From NCBI GenBank assembly GCA_963767285.1, contig CAVYDJ010000001.1, positions 124,001-188,000 of the forward strand: a DNA stretch of 64,000 nt, read 5' to 3'. Position numbers and translations under genes: made by a program. A model generated the notes under the pieces. It was not told the DNA's origin and searched no databases. It was given only the letters and a program-made list of their open reading frames with translations. Source of the stretch: WHSW01 sp963767285 (GTDB taxonomy: Bacteria; Actinomycetota; Thermoleophilia; Solirubrobacterales; 70-9). This document shows positions 49,035 to 57,606 of this stretch, one piece after another. How positions within the stretch are numbered: the stretch's first letter is position 1; every line of letters begins with the position of its first letter.

Positions 49035-51590
49035 CTACTCGTACGCCAGCGCCTCGAGCACGTCGAGCCGCGAGGCGCGCCGGGCGGGGCCGATCGCCGC
49101 CAGGACGCCGGCCAGCGCCGCGAGCACCATCAAGCCGATCAGCTGGCCGACCGGGATCGTGAGGGTGAACCCCTCGTCGGCGAGCGGACGGCTGACCAGG
49201 ACGGCGAACAGGGCGCCGAGGACGAGCCCCAGTACCCCGCCGATCAGCGCCGTGATCACCGCCTCGTAGCGGACCGTGCGCCGGATCTGGCGCCGCGAGG
49301 TGCCGAGCGCGCGCAGCAGCCCGAGCTCGCGGGTGCGCTCGTGGATCGTCAGCGCCAGGGTGTTGACGATCCCGAACAGCGAGACGACCACCGACAGCAG
49401 GAGCAGCACGTAGATGATCCCGACGACCTGGTCGAGCTGCTCGCCAATCGAGTCCTTGAGCTCCTCCTGGTCCTCTGTCTTGACGGTCGGGAAGGCCTGC
49501 TCGAGCGTCGATTCGATCTCGGAGCGGACCGCGGCGGCATCGGCGCCGGGCTCGAACTTGACGAAGACGTTCGTCGCCGAGTTCGGCTCGCCGAAGGCCG
49601 CGGCGTTCGCGTCGGAAGCCCCGTAGTCGCCCATGAAGTCCGCGTTGTCGGTGAATGTGCCGACCACGGTCAGGTCCACCGAATCACCGCTGACCGTGTC
49701 CGCCGTGAACGTGGATCCGACTTCGAGGCCGTTGTCGGTGGCGAACCCCTCGTCGACCACGGCCTCGTCGGGAGCGAGGTTCGTCAGCAGCTCGTCCGAC
49801 CCCTCATCCCAGTCGAGGTGCAGTACCTGGGCCGCGGTCTGCGGGTCGATCAGGGTCAGGGTGCCGGCCTCGCCGTCGACCTCGTCCTCGGTGAACCGCA
49901 GCGCCGAGGCGACCTCGACCCCGTCGATCGCCGCGACCTCGTCGCGGACCCGGATCGGGATGTCGGAGAAGCCGTCGTCGTTGGAGATCGTCAGATCGCC
50001 GATCAGCGTCTTGTCGATCGCGTCGTCGATCGAGCCCTTGATCCCGGCCGCGAACACGGCGACGAACGAGACCAGCGCAAGGCCGATCATCAACGCGGCC
50101 GCGGTGGACGCCGTCCGGCCCGGGTTGCGGACCGCGTTCTCGCGGGCGAGCCTGCCGGGGACGCCGCCGATGCGCTCGAGCGGCGCCCCGACGACCGAGG
50201 CAATGGGGCCGACGAGCAGCGGGCTGAGCAATGCGACGCCGACGAAGACGGCAACCGCGCCGACGCCCACCCACGCCTCCCCGGGGCTCAGGGCTCCGAA
50301 GATCCCGAGCGCCATCGCCGCCGCGCCGAGCCCCGCCAGCACGACACCCGCGCCGGTGCGCCGCCTGCGCTCGCCGCTGGTCGACGGAACGACGCCGTCG
50401 CGCAGGCCGGTGACCGGCGACACCCTGGTCGCCCGCATCGCGGGGGCGAGGCCGGACGCGACCGCGATCCCGGTCCCGAGCACGAGGCCCACGATCACCG
50501 TTCGCGGCTCGATCACCGTCCCGCTTGCCGGCAGGTCGATGCCCAGTGCCGCGAACAGGTCGCTGGCCAGCTTCGCGAAGCCGATCCCGGCGACGACACC
50601 GACGATCGAGGCGCCGAAGCCGATCACGGCGGCCTCGAGCACGACGCTGGAGAGGATCTGGCGGCGCGAGGCGCCGAGCGTGCGCAGCATCGCGAACTCG
50701 CGGGTGCGCTGCGCGACCGTGATCGAGAAGGTGTTGAAGATCAGGAAGGCGCCGACGAACAGGGCGATGCTGGCGAAGATCAGCAGCGCGGTCCTGATGA
50801 AGCCGGTGAACTCGCCGATGTCGTCGCGTTGCGACTGGACGTTCTCCGCGCCCGTCTCGACGTCGAGGTCCTCCGGAAGGGCGGCGTCCAAGGAGGCCGC
50901 CAGCTGCTCGGGCGAGACGCCCTCGTCGGCGGCGATCGAGATCTGGTCGAACTCGCCCTCCTTGCCCGTGATGCGCTGGGCCTCGGGCAGGGTGAGCACG
51001 GTGATGGTCGCGCCGCCGAACGAATCGACGTCGCCGAGCGTCGCGATCCCGGTGAGTGTGAACTCGCCGGTGCCGCCGCGTCCCGCGATCGTCATGGTGT
51101 CGCCGACCTCGAAGCCCTCGTCCTCGGCCGAGGCCTTGTCGATCACGACTTCGCCGGCGCTCATTGGCGGCCCGCCCTCGACGTACGTGAGCGGGTCGAA
51201 GCGGTCGCTGTAGGGAACGCTGACCGAGAAGCCCAGGCTCGGCGCCCCGTTGCCACCGCGCGGATCGCCGTCCGCGCCGATGATCGAGACCTGCTGGTCG
51301 CCGATCGAGCCCTCCGCCGCCGCCACCCCCTCGACGCCCTCGACCTGCTTCAGGACCGAGGCCGGGAACGGGGGCCCGACGTCCTCGAAGGTCTCGATGT
51401 TCTGCTTCGACGTGATGACCGCGTCGACGCCCTCGTTCGACTGCGTGAAGATGCGCTCGAAGGAGCGGTCCATCGTGTCGGTGAGCACGTAGGTGCCCGC
51501 GACCATCATCACCCCGAGCACGATCGCCAGCGCGGTGAGGACGGTGCGCAGCTTGCGCTCCGTCAGGTTTCGAATCGCGATCGCGCCCAT
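49035..51590 (-). CDS. ABC transporter permease, FtsX/MacB-like with two core units
   Basis: 851 aa. N-terminal helix (TVLTALAIVLGVMMVAGTYVL), a first exterior domain, then three helices (FIRTALLIFASIALFVGAFLIFNTFSI and on). A second FtsX unit repeats the plan with its own exterior domain and three C-terminal helices (GIIYVLLLLSVVVSLFGIVNTLAL...). Such permeases pull lipids or lipoproteins from the membrane or export peptides with mechanical coupling to the ATPase. The ATPase is encoded just upstream in the same operon (13-base gap). Substrate unknown. Confidence 0.92.
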   Translation of the reverse strand: MGAIAIRNLTERKLRTVLTALAIVLGVMMVAGTYVLTDTMDRSFERIFTQSNEGVDAVITSKQNIETFEDVGPPFPASVLKQVEGVEGVAAAEGSIGDQQVSIIGADGDPRGGNGAPSLGFSVSVPYSDRFDPLTYVEGGPPMSAGEVVIDKASAEDEGFEVGDTMTIAGRGGTGEFTLTGIATLGDVDSFGGATITVLTLPEAQRITGKEGEFDQISIAADEGVSPEQLAASLDAALPEDLDVETGAENVQSQRDDIGEFTGFIRTALLIFASIALFVGAFLIFNTFSITVAQRTREFAMLRTLGASRRQILSSVVLEAAVIGFGASIVGVVAGIGFAKLASDLFAALGIDLPASGTVIEPRTVIVGLVLGTGIAVASGLAPAMRATRVSPVTGLRDGVVPSTSGERRRRTGAGVVLAGLGAAAMALGIFGALSPGEAWVGVGAVAVFVGVALLSPLLVGPIASVVGAPLERIGGVPGRLARENAVRNPGRTASTAAALMIGLALVSFVAVFAAGIKGSIDDAIDKTLIGDLTISNDDGFSDIPIRVRDEVAAIDGVEVASALRFTEDEVDGEAGTLTLIDPQTAAQVLHLDWDEGSDELLTNLAPDEAVVDEGFATDNGLEVGSTFTADTVSGDSVDLTVVGTFTDNADFMGDYGASDANAAAFGEPNSATNVFVKFEPGADAAAVRSEIESTLEQAFPTVKTEDQEELKDSIGEQLDQVVGIIYVLLLLSVVVSLFGIVNTLALTIHERTRELGLLRALGTSRRQIRRTVRYEAVITALIGGVLGLVLGALFAVLVSRPLADEGFTLTIPVGQLIGLMVLAALAGVLAAIGPARRASRLDVLEALAYE

Positions 51591-51603
51591 TAGTGCCCCT
51601 GGG

Positions 51604-52356
51604 CTAGTGCCCGACGCCCTTCATCAGATCGAGGAGCTGCTCGGGGCTCTCGGCGGGGGCGTCGGTGACGATCTTGCCGTCGACGAGCACCAGGACGCGG
51701 TCGGCGACCGCGGCGGCGGCCGCGTCGTGGGTGACCATGACGACCGTCTGGCCGAGCTCGTCGACCGCCGTCCGCAGCAGGGCCAGGACCTCGTCGCTGG
51801 AGTTCGTGTCGAGGTTGCCGGTCGGCTCGTCGGCGAACACGACCGCCGGCCTGCTGATCAGCGCCCGCGCGATCGCCACCCGCTGCTGCTGGCCGCCCGA
51901 GAGCTCGGCCGGCCGGTGGTCGAGCCGGTCGCCGATCCCGATCGCGGCGACCAGGCGGTCGAACAGCGCCTCGTCGGGATCGCGGCCGGCGAGCTTCAGC
52001 GGCAGGAGGATGTTCTCCCGCGCGTCGAGGACCGGGAGCAGGTTGAAGAACTGAAAGACGAAGCCGACGTTGTCCCGGCGGAGCTCGGTGAGGTCGCCGT
52101 CATCGAGCGTCGCGAGGTCGACGCCGTCGATTACCACCGTTCCCGAGGTCGGTCGGTCGAGGCCGGCGAGGATGTGCATCAGGGTCGACTTGCCCGAGCC
52201 CGACGGGCCCATGATCGCCGTGAGCCCGCCCGCCGGAAGATCGACCGAGACGCCGTCGAGCGCGGTCACGGCGGCCTCGCCCTCTCCGAAGATCCGGCGC
52301 AGGTCGGTGGCGCTGACGATCGTCTTGCTCTGAACTGGGGCGGCGGGCTGGCTCAA
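51604..52356 (-). CDS. ABC transporter ATP-binding protein, LolD/MacB type
   Basis: 250 aa from TTG 52356, behind GAAAGGA. Walker A GPSGSGKST, Q-loop VFQFFNLLPVLDARENILLPL, signature LSGGQQQRVAIARAL, Walker B VVFADEPTGNLD and the H-loop VTHD. The sequence type (NLD after the glutamate, FFNLLPVL) is that of the MacB/LolD/FtsE exporter group and partners the downstream FtsX permease. Confidence 0.95.
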   Translation of the reverse strand: MSQPAAPVQSKTIVSATDLRRIFGEGEAAVTALDGVSVDLPAGGLTAIMGPSGSGKSTLMHILAGLDRPTSGTVVIDGVDLATLDDGDLTELRRDNVGFVFQFFNLLPVLDARENILLPLKLAGRDPDEALFDRLVAAIGIGDRLDHRPAELSGGQQQRVAIARALISRPAVVFADEPTGNLDTNSSDEVLALLRTAVDELGQTVVMVTHDAAAAAVADRVLVLVDGKIVTDAPAESPEQLLDLMKGVGH

Positions 52357-52389
52357 CGGGGTCCTTTCGATCGATTTTGGGCGGCCGAG

Positions 52390-53022
52390 TCAGCCCGGTG
52401 GGGAGAGAACCGACGGGGGAACGTCGGCGATGCCGACCGCACGGTAAAGGGTCGCGCTCGGCTTCGCGATCAGCCACCGATTCTCGCCTCGGATCAGGTA
52501 GACGACGTCGTCCTCGACCGAGTCCTCACGGTCGGCGAAGTGCGAGACCACGGTCGCGACCACCGTCGCCGAGCCGCGGTCGATGGTCGAGGCGCGGACG
52601 TTCGGCACGGTGGCGCCCTCCCAGACCGGGAACCCGCGCGGGTCGCGGTAACCGATCGAGGCCTCGATCGACGCCGCGCAGTCCGGCTCCGGCTCCGGCA
52701 GCTCGATCTCGTCGAGGGCTCCCGGGGCGAACAGGGCGCAGACGGTGGCGCCGTCGCGCGCGTCGAGCGCCTCGATGTAGTCGGTGACCGTTCGGAGCGC
52801 GTCGCGCTCGAGGGCGTTCTGCCGCGGGTCCTCGGTCGCCGTTTCGGCGGGGCCCACCGGCTTGCCCTCCGGCGGCGGGGGGACAGCCGTCGTGGCGTCG
52901 GTCGTCGTCGGCGGCAGCGCGACGGTGACCGTCGGTGCGGTCTGTGGCTCGTCGTCGCCACAGCCGGTCGCGGCGAGCGCCAGCGACGCCAGCACCCCGA
53001 TCGAGATCGTTTTCGCCCTCAT
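52390..53022 (-). CDS. lipoprotein with C-terminal SnoaL/DUF4878-like domain
   Basis: 210 aa from ATG 53022, with AGGG upstream. Signal peptide and lipobox LAATGC, then a Thr/Pro-rich linker (VALPPTTTDATTAVPPPP). Residues 70-200 have an N-terminal helix (LRTVTDYIEALDARDGATVCALF), a Cys pair that may be bridged, and strands ending VVYLIRGENRWLIAKP, a cone-shaped NTF2-like pattern. Just upstream of the ABC exporter genes on the same strand (33-base gap), so it could be its accessory or substrate, by position only. Confidence 0.75.
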   Translation of the reverse strand: MRAKTISIGVLASLALAATGCGDDEPQTAPTVTVALPPTTTDATTAVPPPPEGKPVGPAETATEDPRQNALERDALRTVTDYIEALDARDGATVCALFAPGALDEIELPEPEPDCAASIEASIGYRDPRGFPVWEGATVPNVRASTIDRGSATVVATVVSHFADREDSVEDDVVYLIRGENRWLIAKPSATLYRAVGIADVPPSVLSPPG

Positions 53023-53080
53023 CCGACCCTGCACTTTCCGGCGATTCGGGACGCGATTGGCGTCCGCCCGCGCCCATACC

Positions 53081-53111
53081 TTGACACCGTGAGTTCCCCA
53101 GCGTCTAACCT
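53081..53111 (+). promoter_or_regulatory. strong promoter in front of split transketolase, leaderless
   Basis: TTGACA (53081-53086) is a perfect -35 box. TCTAAC (53104-53109) lies 17 bases on, or TAACCT (53106-53111) 19 bases on. Transcription should begin at about 53116-53118, right at GTG 53119, and no ribosome site is present, so I chose that GTG over GTG 53089, which lies inside the promoter. Confidence 0.65.
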
Positions 53112-53118
53112 CGCGCAC

Positions 53119-54045
53119 GTGACCCACCTGAGGCCGGTCCCGGATCCCAAGCCTCCGGCGCAAACCGATCGCCAGCCGACGATCGCCGAGCTCGAACGCT
53201 GGGCGACGGTGCTGCGCATGGACTGCGTCTCGATGCTCGCCGTCGCGAAGTCGGGCCACCTCGACTCTTCGCTTTCGTCCGCCGACGTGGTCGCGGCCCT
53301 CTACTACCGCGTCCTGCGCCACGACCCGAAGAACCCCGGGTGGCCGGAGCGCGACCGCTTCGTGCTCTGCAAGGGCCACGCCGCGCCGATCCAGTACGCG
53401 GCCCTCGCTCACACCGGCTACTTCCCGCGTGAGGACCTGATGGGCCTGCGCCAGATCGGCGCTCACCTGCAGGGCCACCCCGACATGAACCGGACGCCCG
53501 GCGTCGAGGTCTCGACCGGCTCGCTCGGCCAGGGCCTCTCGATGTGCCTGGGGATCGCGCTGGCGTTGCGCCTGGACGGGCTCTCCGAGACCGCCCACGT
53601 CTTCGGCCTGCTCTCCGACGGCGACATCCAGGAAGGCCAGACCTGGGAGGCGGCGACCGCCGTCCCGCACTTCGGGGTCACGAACCTGACCGCGATCGTC
53701 GATTACAACCATCTGCAGACCGACGGCACGACCGAGGAGGTCATGGACACCGGCGACGTGCGGGCCAAGTTCGAGGCCTTCGGCTGGGACGCGGTCGAGA
53801 TCGACGGCCATGACATGAACGCGGTCGTCGAGGCGCTCGAGCGCAGCCGCACCGTCGACCGGCCGTCCGCGATCGTCTGCCAGACCACGAAGGGCAAGGG
53901 CGTGTCGGCGATGGAGGGCCGCTTCGGCTTCCACGGCAAGGCGGCGGTCAGCCCGGAGTTCGCCGCCGAGGCGCTCGAGGAGCTCGAAGCGCGGATCGAT
54001 GAGCAGACCAAGGCGCTGCACGCGGCCGAGGATGGGGAGGCCTAG
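53119..54045 (+). CDS. transketolase, N-terminal (TPP-binding) subunit
   Basis: 308 aa. Carries the thiamine-diphosphate part: SGHLDSSLSSADVVAALYY, DRFVLCKGHAAPIQYAAL, GSLGQGLSMCLGIALALRL and the GDG...N motif in LLSDGDIQEGQTWEAA...VDYNHLQ. Paired with the next gene it forms a split two-subunit transketolase that moves two-carbon units in the pentose phosphate or a related pathway. The start is set by the promoter at 53081-53111. The end is followed within two bases by the second subunit. Confidence 0.92.
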   Translation: MTHLRPVPDPKPPAQTDRQPTIAELERWATVLRMDCVSMLAVAKSGHLDSSLSSADVVAALYYRVLRHDPKNPGWPERDRFVLCKGHAAPIQYAALAHTGYFPREDLMGLRQIGAHLQGHPDMNRTPGVEVSTGSLGQGLSMCLGIALALRLDGLSETAHVFGLLSDGDIQEGQTWEAATAVPHFGVTNLTAIVDYNHLQTDGTTEEVMDTGDVRAKFEAFGWDAVEIDGHDMNAVVEALERSRTVDRPSAIVCQTTKGKGVSAMEGRFGFHGKAAVSPEFAAEALEELEARIDEQTKALHAAEDGEA

Positions 54046-54046
54046 C

Positions 54047-55048
54047 GTGCCGGCTGAGGCCAAGACCGAGCCCACCGCGACGCGGGCCGCATATGGCGAG
54101 GCCCTGCTCGACCTCGGCGAGGTCCACGAGGACGTGGTCGCCCTCGACGCCGACCTGGCGGTCTCGACCCAGTCCATCAAGTTCGGCAAGGCGTACCCCG
54201 AGCGCTTCTTCAACTGCGGCGCGGCAGAGGCGAACATGATGTCGATGGCCTGCGGGCTCGCCGCGACCGGCAAGGTGCCCTACGCCTCGACCTTCGCGAT
54301 CTTCGCCTCCGGGCGTGCCTACGACCAGGTCCGGCTCGGGATCGCCCACAACGAGCTCAAGGTCCGGATCGGCGCCTCGCACGGCGGCGTCTCGCTGGGC
54401 GAGGACGGCGCCTCGCACGCGATGATCGAGGACATCGCGCTGATGCGCGCGATGCCGCGGATGCAGGTCGTTGTGCCCGCGGACTACAACCAGGCCTATC
54501 GCGCGGTGATCGACAGCTACGAGGCCAACGACGAGCCGATGTACATGCGCTTCGGCCGCCCGGCGACGCCGCCGGTGTACGACGAGATCCCGGAATCCCT
54601 CGGCAGCGGGGTTGACGTCATGCGGGAGGGCAAGGACATCAGCCTGATCGCCACCGGCCACATGGTCTGGCGGGCGCTCGAGGCGGCCGACCAGCTCGAG
54701 TCCGAGGACGGGATCGAGGCCGAGGTGCTCAACGTGTCGATCATCAAGCCGCTCGCCTCGGCGCCGATCCTCGAGTCGCTGTCGAAGACCGGTGTCGCGG
54801 TCACCGCGGAGGAGCACCGGATCGCCGGCGGGCTCGCCGATGCGGTGCGGACGGTCGCCGCCGAGCAGCACCCGGTGCCGATCTTCGCGGTCGGGATGGG
54901 CGACGAGTTCAGCCTGTCGGGCACCGGCGAGGCCTGCATGGAGCACTTCGGGCTCACCGCCCGCGGGATCGGCGACCGCGCCCGCGAGGCGCTGCTGCTG
55001 AAGCCGATCGTCTCGCGCGCGCCGCTGTTCGGGCCCGAGTGGACTTAG
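54047..55048 (+). CDS. transketolase, C-terminal (pyrimidine-binding) subunit
   Basis: 333 aa from GTG 54047 behind GGGGAGG. Has the Pyr domain (ALLDLGEVHEDVVALDADLAVST, RFFNCGAAEANMMSMACGLAATGK with the catalytic Glu) and the C-terminal regulatory-type domain (ISLIATGHMVWRALEAADQL, VTAEEHRIAGGLADAV). It completes the split transketolase with the upstream subunit; sugar specificity is not obvious and a related synthase is possible. A hairpin follows. Confidence 0.92.
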   Translation: MPAEAKTEPTATRAAYGEALLDLGEVHEDVVALDADLAVSTQSIKFGKAYPERFFNCGAAEANMMSMACGLAATGKVPYASTFAIFASGRAYDQVRLGIAHNELKVRIGASHGGVSLGEDGASHAMIEDIALMRAMPRMQVVVPADYNQAYRAVIDSYEANDEPMYMRFGRPATPPVYDEIPESLGSGVDVMREGKDISLIATGHMVWRALEAADQLESEDGIEAEVLNVSIIKPLASAPILESLSKTGVAVTAEEHRIAGGLADAVRTVAAEQHPVPIFAVGMGDEFSLSGTGEACMEHFGLTARGIGDRAREALLLKPIVSRAPLFGPEWT

Positions 55049-55075
55049 AGTCGGTTCGGGTTTAGGGTTGCTGTG

Positions 55076-55094
55076 ACCGGCGGGTGGCGCCGGT
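55076..55094. terminator. hairpin after the transketolase pair
   Basis: ACCGGCG (55076-55082) pairs with CGCCGGT (55088-55094) over the loop GGTGG. No T-tract. Confidence 0.45.
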
Positions 55095-55134
55095 CCCGGT
55101 CGGCACGGACTTGCCGTTGGGGGGAAAGGCCAAG

Positions 55135-56208
55135 ATGGCAGAACAGGTGAAGCGGCGGGTGAACGCGGCCCGGATCGCGGTGGCGTTCGCGGCGGCCGGC
55201 GTGATCGCAGGGGCGGCGGCGACCGCGACCGGCGCGCCGGCCAGGGGCGAGCTGCCCAACAACTCGATCGGCACGCAGGAGGTCAAGAACGACAGCCTGC
55301 TGTGGAAGGACTTCAAGGAAGGCGAGGTCTATTCGAAGGACCAGGTCGCGGGGACCTTCCTGAAGGTGGACGAGGCGGCGAAGAAGTTCCTGAAGGTCGA
55401 GGACGCGAACGTCAAGTTCCTGAAGGTCGACGACGCCGCAAACACTTACTGGAAGACGTCGCTCGCCGACGCCACGTTCCTGAAGATCGAGGACGCCGCG
55501 GATACGTACGTCAAGGACGAGGCGCTCAACTCGTACGTCAAGGGCGAGGCGCTCGACTCGTACGTGAAGACCGACGAAGCAGCGCAGAAGTACCTGACGC
55601 TCGACGCCGCCGCCAGTACGTACATCAAGGGCGAGGCGCTCAACACGTACCTGAAGCTCGACGACGCGAATCTCAACTACGTGAAGGTCGACGTTGCCAA
55701 CCAGAAGTTCCAGCAGCTTGCTGACGCCGACGCGACGTTCCTGAAGATCACTGACGCCGCGAACACCTACGTCAAGGGCGAGGCGCTGAACGCCTACCTG
55801 AAGGTCGACGCGACGGCCGTGAACTCGGCCAAGCTCGGCGGCGTGCCGGCGGACGACTTCGTCACCGGAGACGGCAGTGTGTTCACCGGCGTATCGGCGG
55901 TGGACCAGAACGATGTCAAGGAGCTGATGTCCCTCGAGCGTCTGTTCTCGATCGCCATCGACAACACGAAGACGCCGGCTGAAATTACGATCACGCCCGA
56001 CCCGGAGTTCAACGGGACGATCCGCTGGACGACCGACGGCGATGGTGGGACGATCGACAACGCCGTGGGAATCCCGTTCGACGGCTCGCGCGACAACGAG
56101 GTGGTGCAGATCCTGATCGGCGACGTGGTCGGGACGCTCTCGGTCAGCGTCGTGGACACCGGCGACGGCGGTCTCGACGCGTTCGCACAGATCCTGATCG
56201 GCCTTTGA
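55135..56208 (+). CDS. fibre-like surface protein with decapeptide repeats
   Basis: 357 aa from ATG 55135. A basic n-region and hydrophobic stretch (ARIAVAFAAAGVIAGAAATATGA) give export or anchoring. A short N-terminal part (LPNNSIGTQEVKNDSLLWKDF) is followed by about 16 tandem 9-10-residue units of the type [TKS][FY]LKxxDAAN (residues about 74-227). The end is a beta-rich domain (LGGVPADDFVTGDG, ITITPDPEFNGTIRWTTDGDGG). The repeats closely recall trimeric tail-fibre or YadA-like shafts. I infer a thin surface fibre with a C-terminal tip. The stop overlaps the prmA start (TTGA). Confidence 0.72.
   Translation: MAEQVKRRVNAARIAVAFAAAGVIAGAAATATGAPARGELPNNSIGTQEVKNDSLLWKDFKEGEVYSKDQVAGTFLKVDEAAKKFLKVEDANVKFLKVDDAANTYWKTSLADATFLKIEDAADTYVKDEALNSYVKGEALDSYVKTDEAAQKYLTLDAAASTYIKGEALNTYLKLDDANLNYVKVDVANQKFQQLADADATFLKITDAANTYVKGEALNAYLKVDATAVNSAKLGGVPADDFVTGDGSVFTGVSAVDQNDVKELMSLERLFSIAIDNTKTPAEITITPDPEFNGTIRWTTDGDGGTIDNAVGIPFDGSRDNEVVQILIGDVVGTLSVSVVDTGDGGLDAFAQILIGL
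55354..55815 (+). repeat. about 16 tandem 27-30-base units coding for FLKxxDAAN-type decapeptides
   Basis: Examples are TFLKVDEAAK, KFLKVEDANV, KFLKVDDAAN, TFLKIEDAAD, TYIKGEALN and TYLKLDDANL. The GEALN form is one residue shorter and recurs four times (GEALN or GEALD), giving a second-level pattern. Confidence 0.85.
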
Positions 56209-57041
56209 TCGAAACCACCATCCGGGTCCCGTCCGAGCGGATCGAGGACCTGCTCGACGACCTCCTGCCGCTCGTCCCGGGCGGGATCCACCATCGCGAG
56301 GGTGTCGCGGACGGCGTGGACGAGCTCGTCGTCTTCGACTCGGCGGGCGGCCCGCCGGCCGACGAGCTTCGCCGGGTGGCCGGCGACCGGGCCGAGCGGG
56401 TGATCGCCGAGCCCGTCCCCGATGGGCCGGACGAGCGCCGCCGGCGCCTCTACCGGCCGCTGCTCATCGGGCCGGTATGGATCCGTCCGGCCTGGGCGTC
56501 GCCCGCGCCCGATCACGCGCTGGAGGTCGTCCTGGGCGAGGGCTCGGGGTTCGGGACCGGCGCCCACCCGACCACGCACGGCTGCGTGGAGGCGCTGCTC
56601 GGCCTCGAGCCGCGAGGCTCGTTTGCCGACCTCGGGTGCGGATCCGGAGTGCTGGCGATCGTCGCAGCGAAGCTGGGCTTCGGTCCGGCGGTCGCCGTCG
56701 ATGTCAGCGGCGCGGCGGTCGAGTCCGCCGCGGCCAACGCCGCGGCGAGCGGTGCCCACGTCGAGACCCGGGTGCTCGACCTGATCGCGGAGCCCGCACC
56801 CGTCGCACGGACGGTGTTCGCGAACGTCCCGCCCGTCGTGCACGAGGCAATCGCCGCTTCGCTGGCGGCGCAGGTGACCGCCGGCGCCGAGCCGCCGTCG
56901 ACGCTGATCGTGTCGGGGATCTCGCAGGCCGACCGCGAGGCGGTCGGCGCCTTCTATGCGCCGCTCGGGGTACGGGAGGCCGCGGTCGGGGGAACGCACG
57001 AATGGGCGATCGTCCTGCTGCACCGCGCGGAGGCGGCGTGA
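56205..57041 (+). CDS. prmA: ribosomal protein L11 methyltransferase-like
   Basis: 278 aa, TTG start overlapping the previous stop. The N-terminal substrate-recognition part is followed by the PrmA catalytic domain with FGTGAHPTTHGCVEALLGL, SAM motif FADLGCGSGVLAIVAAKLG, AVDVSGAAVESAAANAAASGA and the NPP-like ANVPP. PrmA trimethylates ribosomal protein L11 in many bacteria. The sequence is somewhat divergent (ANVPP instead of ANILA), so another protein substrate is possible. Confidence 0.82.
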   Translation: MIETTIRVPSERIEDLLDDLLPLVPGGIHHREGVADGVDELVVFDSAGGPPADELRRVAGDRAERVIAEPVPDGPDERRRRLYRPLLIGPVWIRPAWASPAPDHALEVVLGEGSGFGTGAHPTTHGCVEALLGLEPRGSFADLGCGSGVLAIVAAKLGFGPAVAVDVSGAAVESAAANAAASGAHVETRVLDLIAEPAPVARTVFANVPPVVHEAIAASLAAQVTAGAEPPSTLIVSGISQADREAVGAFYAPLGVREAAVGGTHEWAIVLLHRAEAA

Positions 57042-57457
57042 CGCCGGGGCCGGCCCAGCTCGTCACCGACCTGCCGGCAACCGGCACCGTCGGACGGCGG
57101 CTGCAGATCTCGGCCGCGCGGCGGATCGAGGACGGCGCGCGGGCCGTGCTGGTCTCGATTCCCGGAACGATGCGGCTGGACGTCGTCCCCACCGACGACA
57201 CGGTGCGCATGGTCGTCCGCTCGCTCGGAGACCTGACCCTCGTCTTCGCCCCGGCCGAACGCGGACAGGCGCAGATTCAGCTGCACGGGACCGGCGAGCT
57301 CTCGCTGCCGCCGGTCGGCAACTTCGCGGCACGAATCGCCGTCGGCGAGCGCGACGGCCCCGAGCTGGCCCGGGTCCAGATCGGAACGATTCGCCACCCG
57401 GATCAGGGCGTGGTCGCGTTCACGGCCCAGGCGATCGTCGACGCCGAGCTGATCTAG
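57038..57457 (+). CDS. hypothetical protein, 139 aa
   Basis: GTG 57038 overlaps the prmA stop (GTGA). The product is beta-rich with alternating hydrophobic residues (RRLQISAARRIEDGARAVLVSIPGTMRLDVVP...AQIQLHGTGELSLPPVGNF), no signal peptide and no Cys. It is probably a cytosolic beta-sandwich of unknown role co-expressed with prmA. The stop shares CTAG with the convergent remnant. Confidence 0.62.
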   Translation: MTPGPAQLVTDLPATGTVGRRLQISAARRIEDGARAVLVSIPGTMRLDVVPTDDTVRMVVRSLGDLTLVFAPAERGQAQIQLHGTGELSLPPVGNFAARIAVGERDGPELARVQIGTIRHPDQGVVAFTAQAIVDAELI

Positions 57458-57606
57458 GCCTGCTTGGAGAAGAACTCGAGCGCGGTCTTGGTCTTCGTCT
57501 GCTGCTCGCGGCGACGTCGAACATCTCGGCCGGGGGGCACTTGGTCGAGAGCTCCAGGATCCGCGCTCCGTCGGGATAGAGCCACGCCTCGCTGACCAGC
57601 TTGCCT
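57454..57606 (-). pseudogene. gene remnant (C-terminal end only), frame broken once
   Basis: Just after the cydB stop, the minus strand reads KLVSEAWLYPDGARILELST, then KCPPAEMFDVAA. After a shift near 57510 it reads EQQTKTKTALEFFSKQA and a stop at 57454. No start codon is available because cydB lies directly upstream. It looks like the last 50 residues of a CYTH-like or polyphosphate-related protein, but the assignment is weak. A deletion must have removed the rest. Confidence 0.4.

Noticed and set aside
49341..51593. A 750-codon open frame on the plus strand antisense to the ABC permease
   Set aside because: Long antisense frames are expected at this GC content. The protein is Arg/Asp/Gly-rich without motifs, while the minus-strand FtsX permease is clear.
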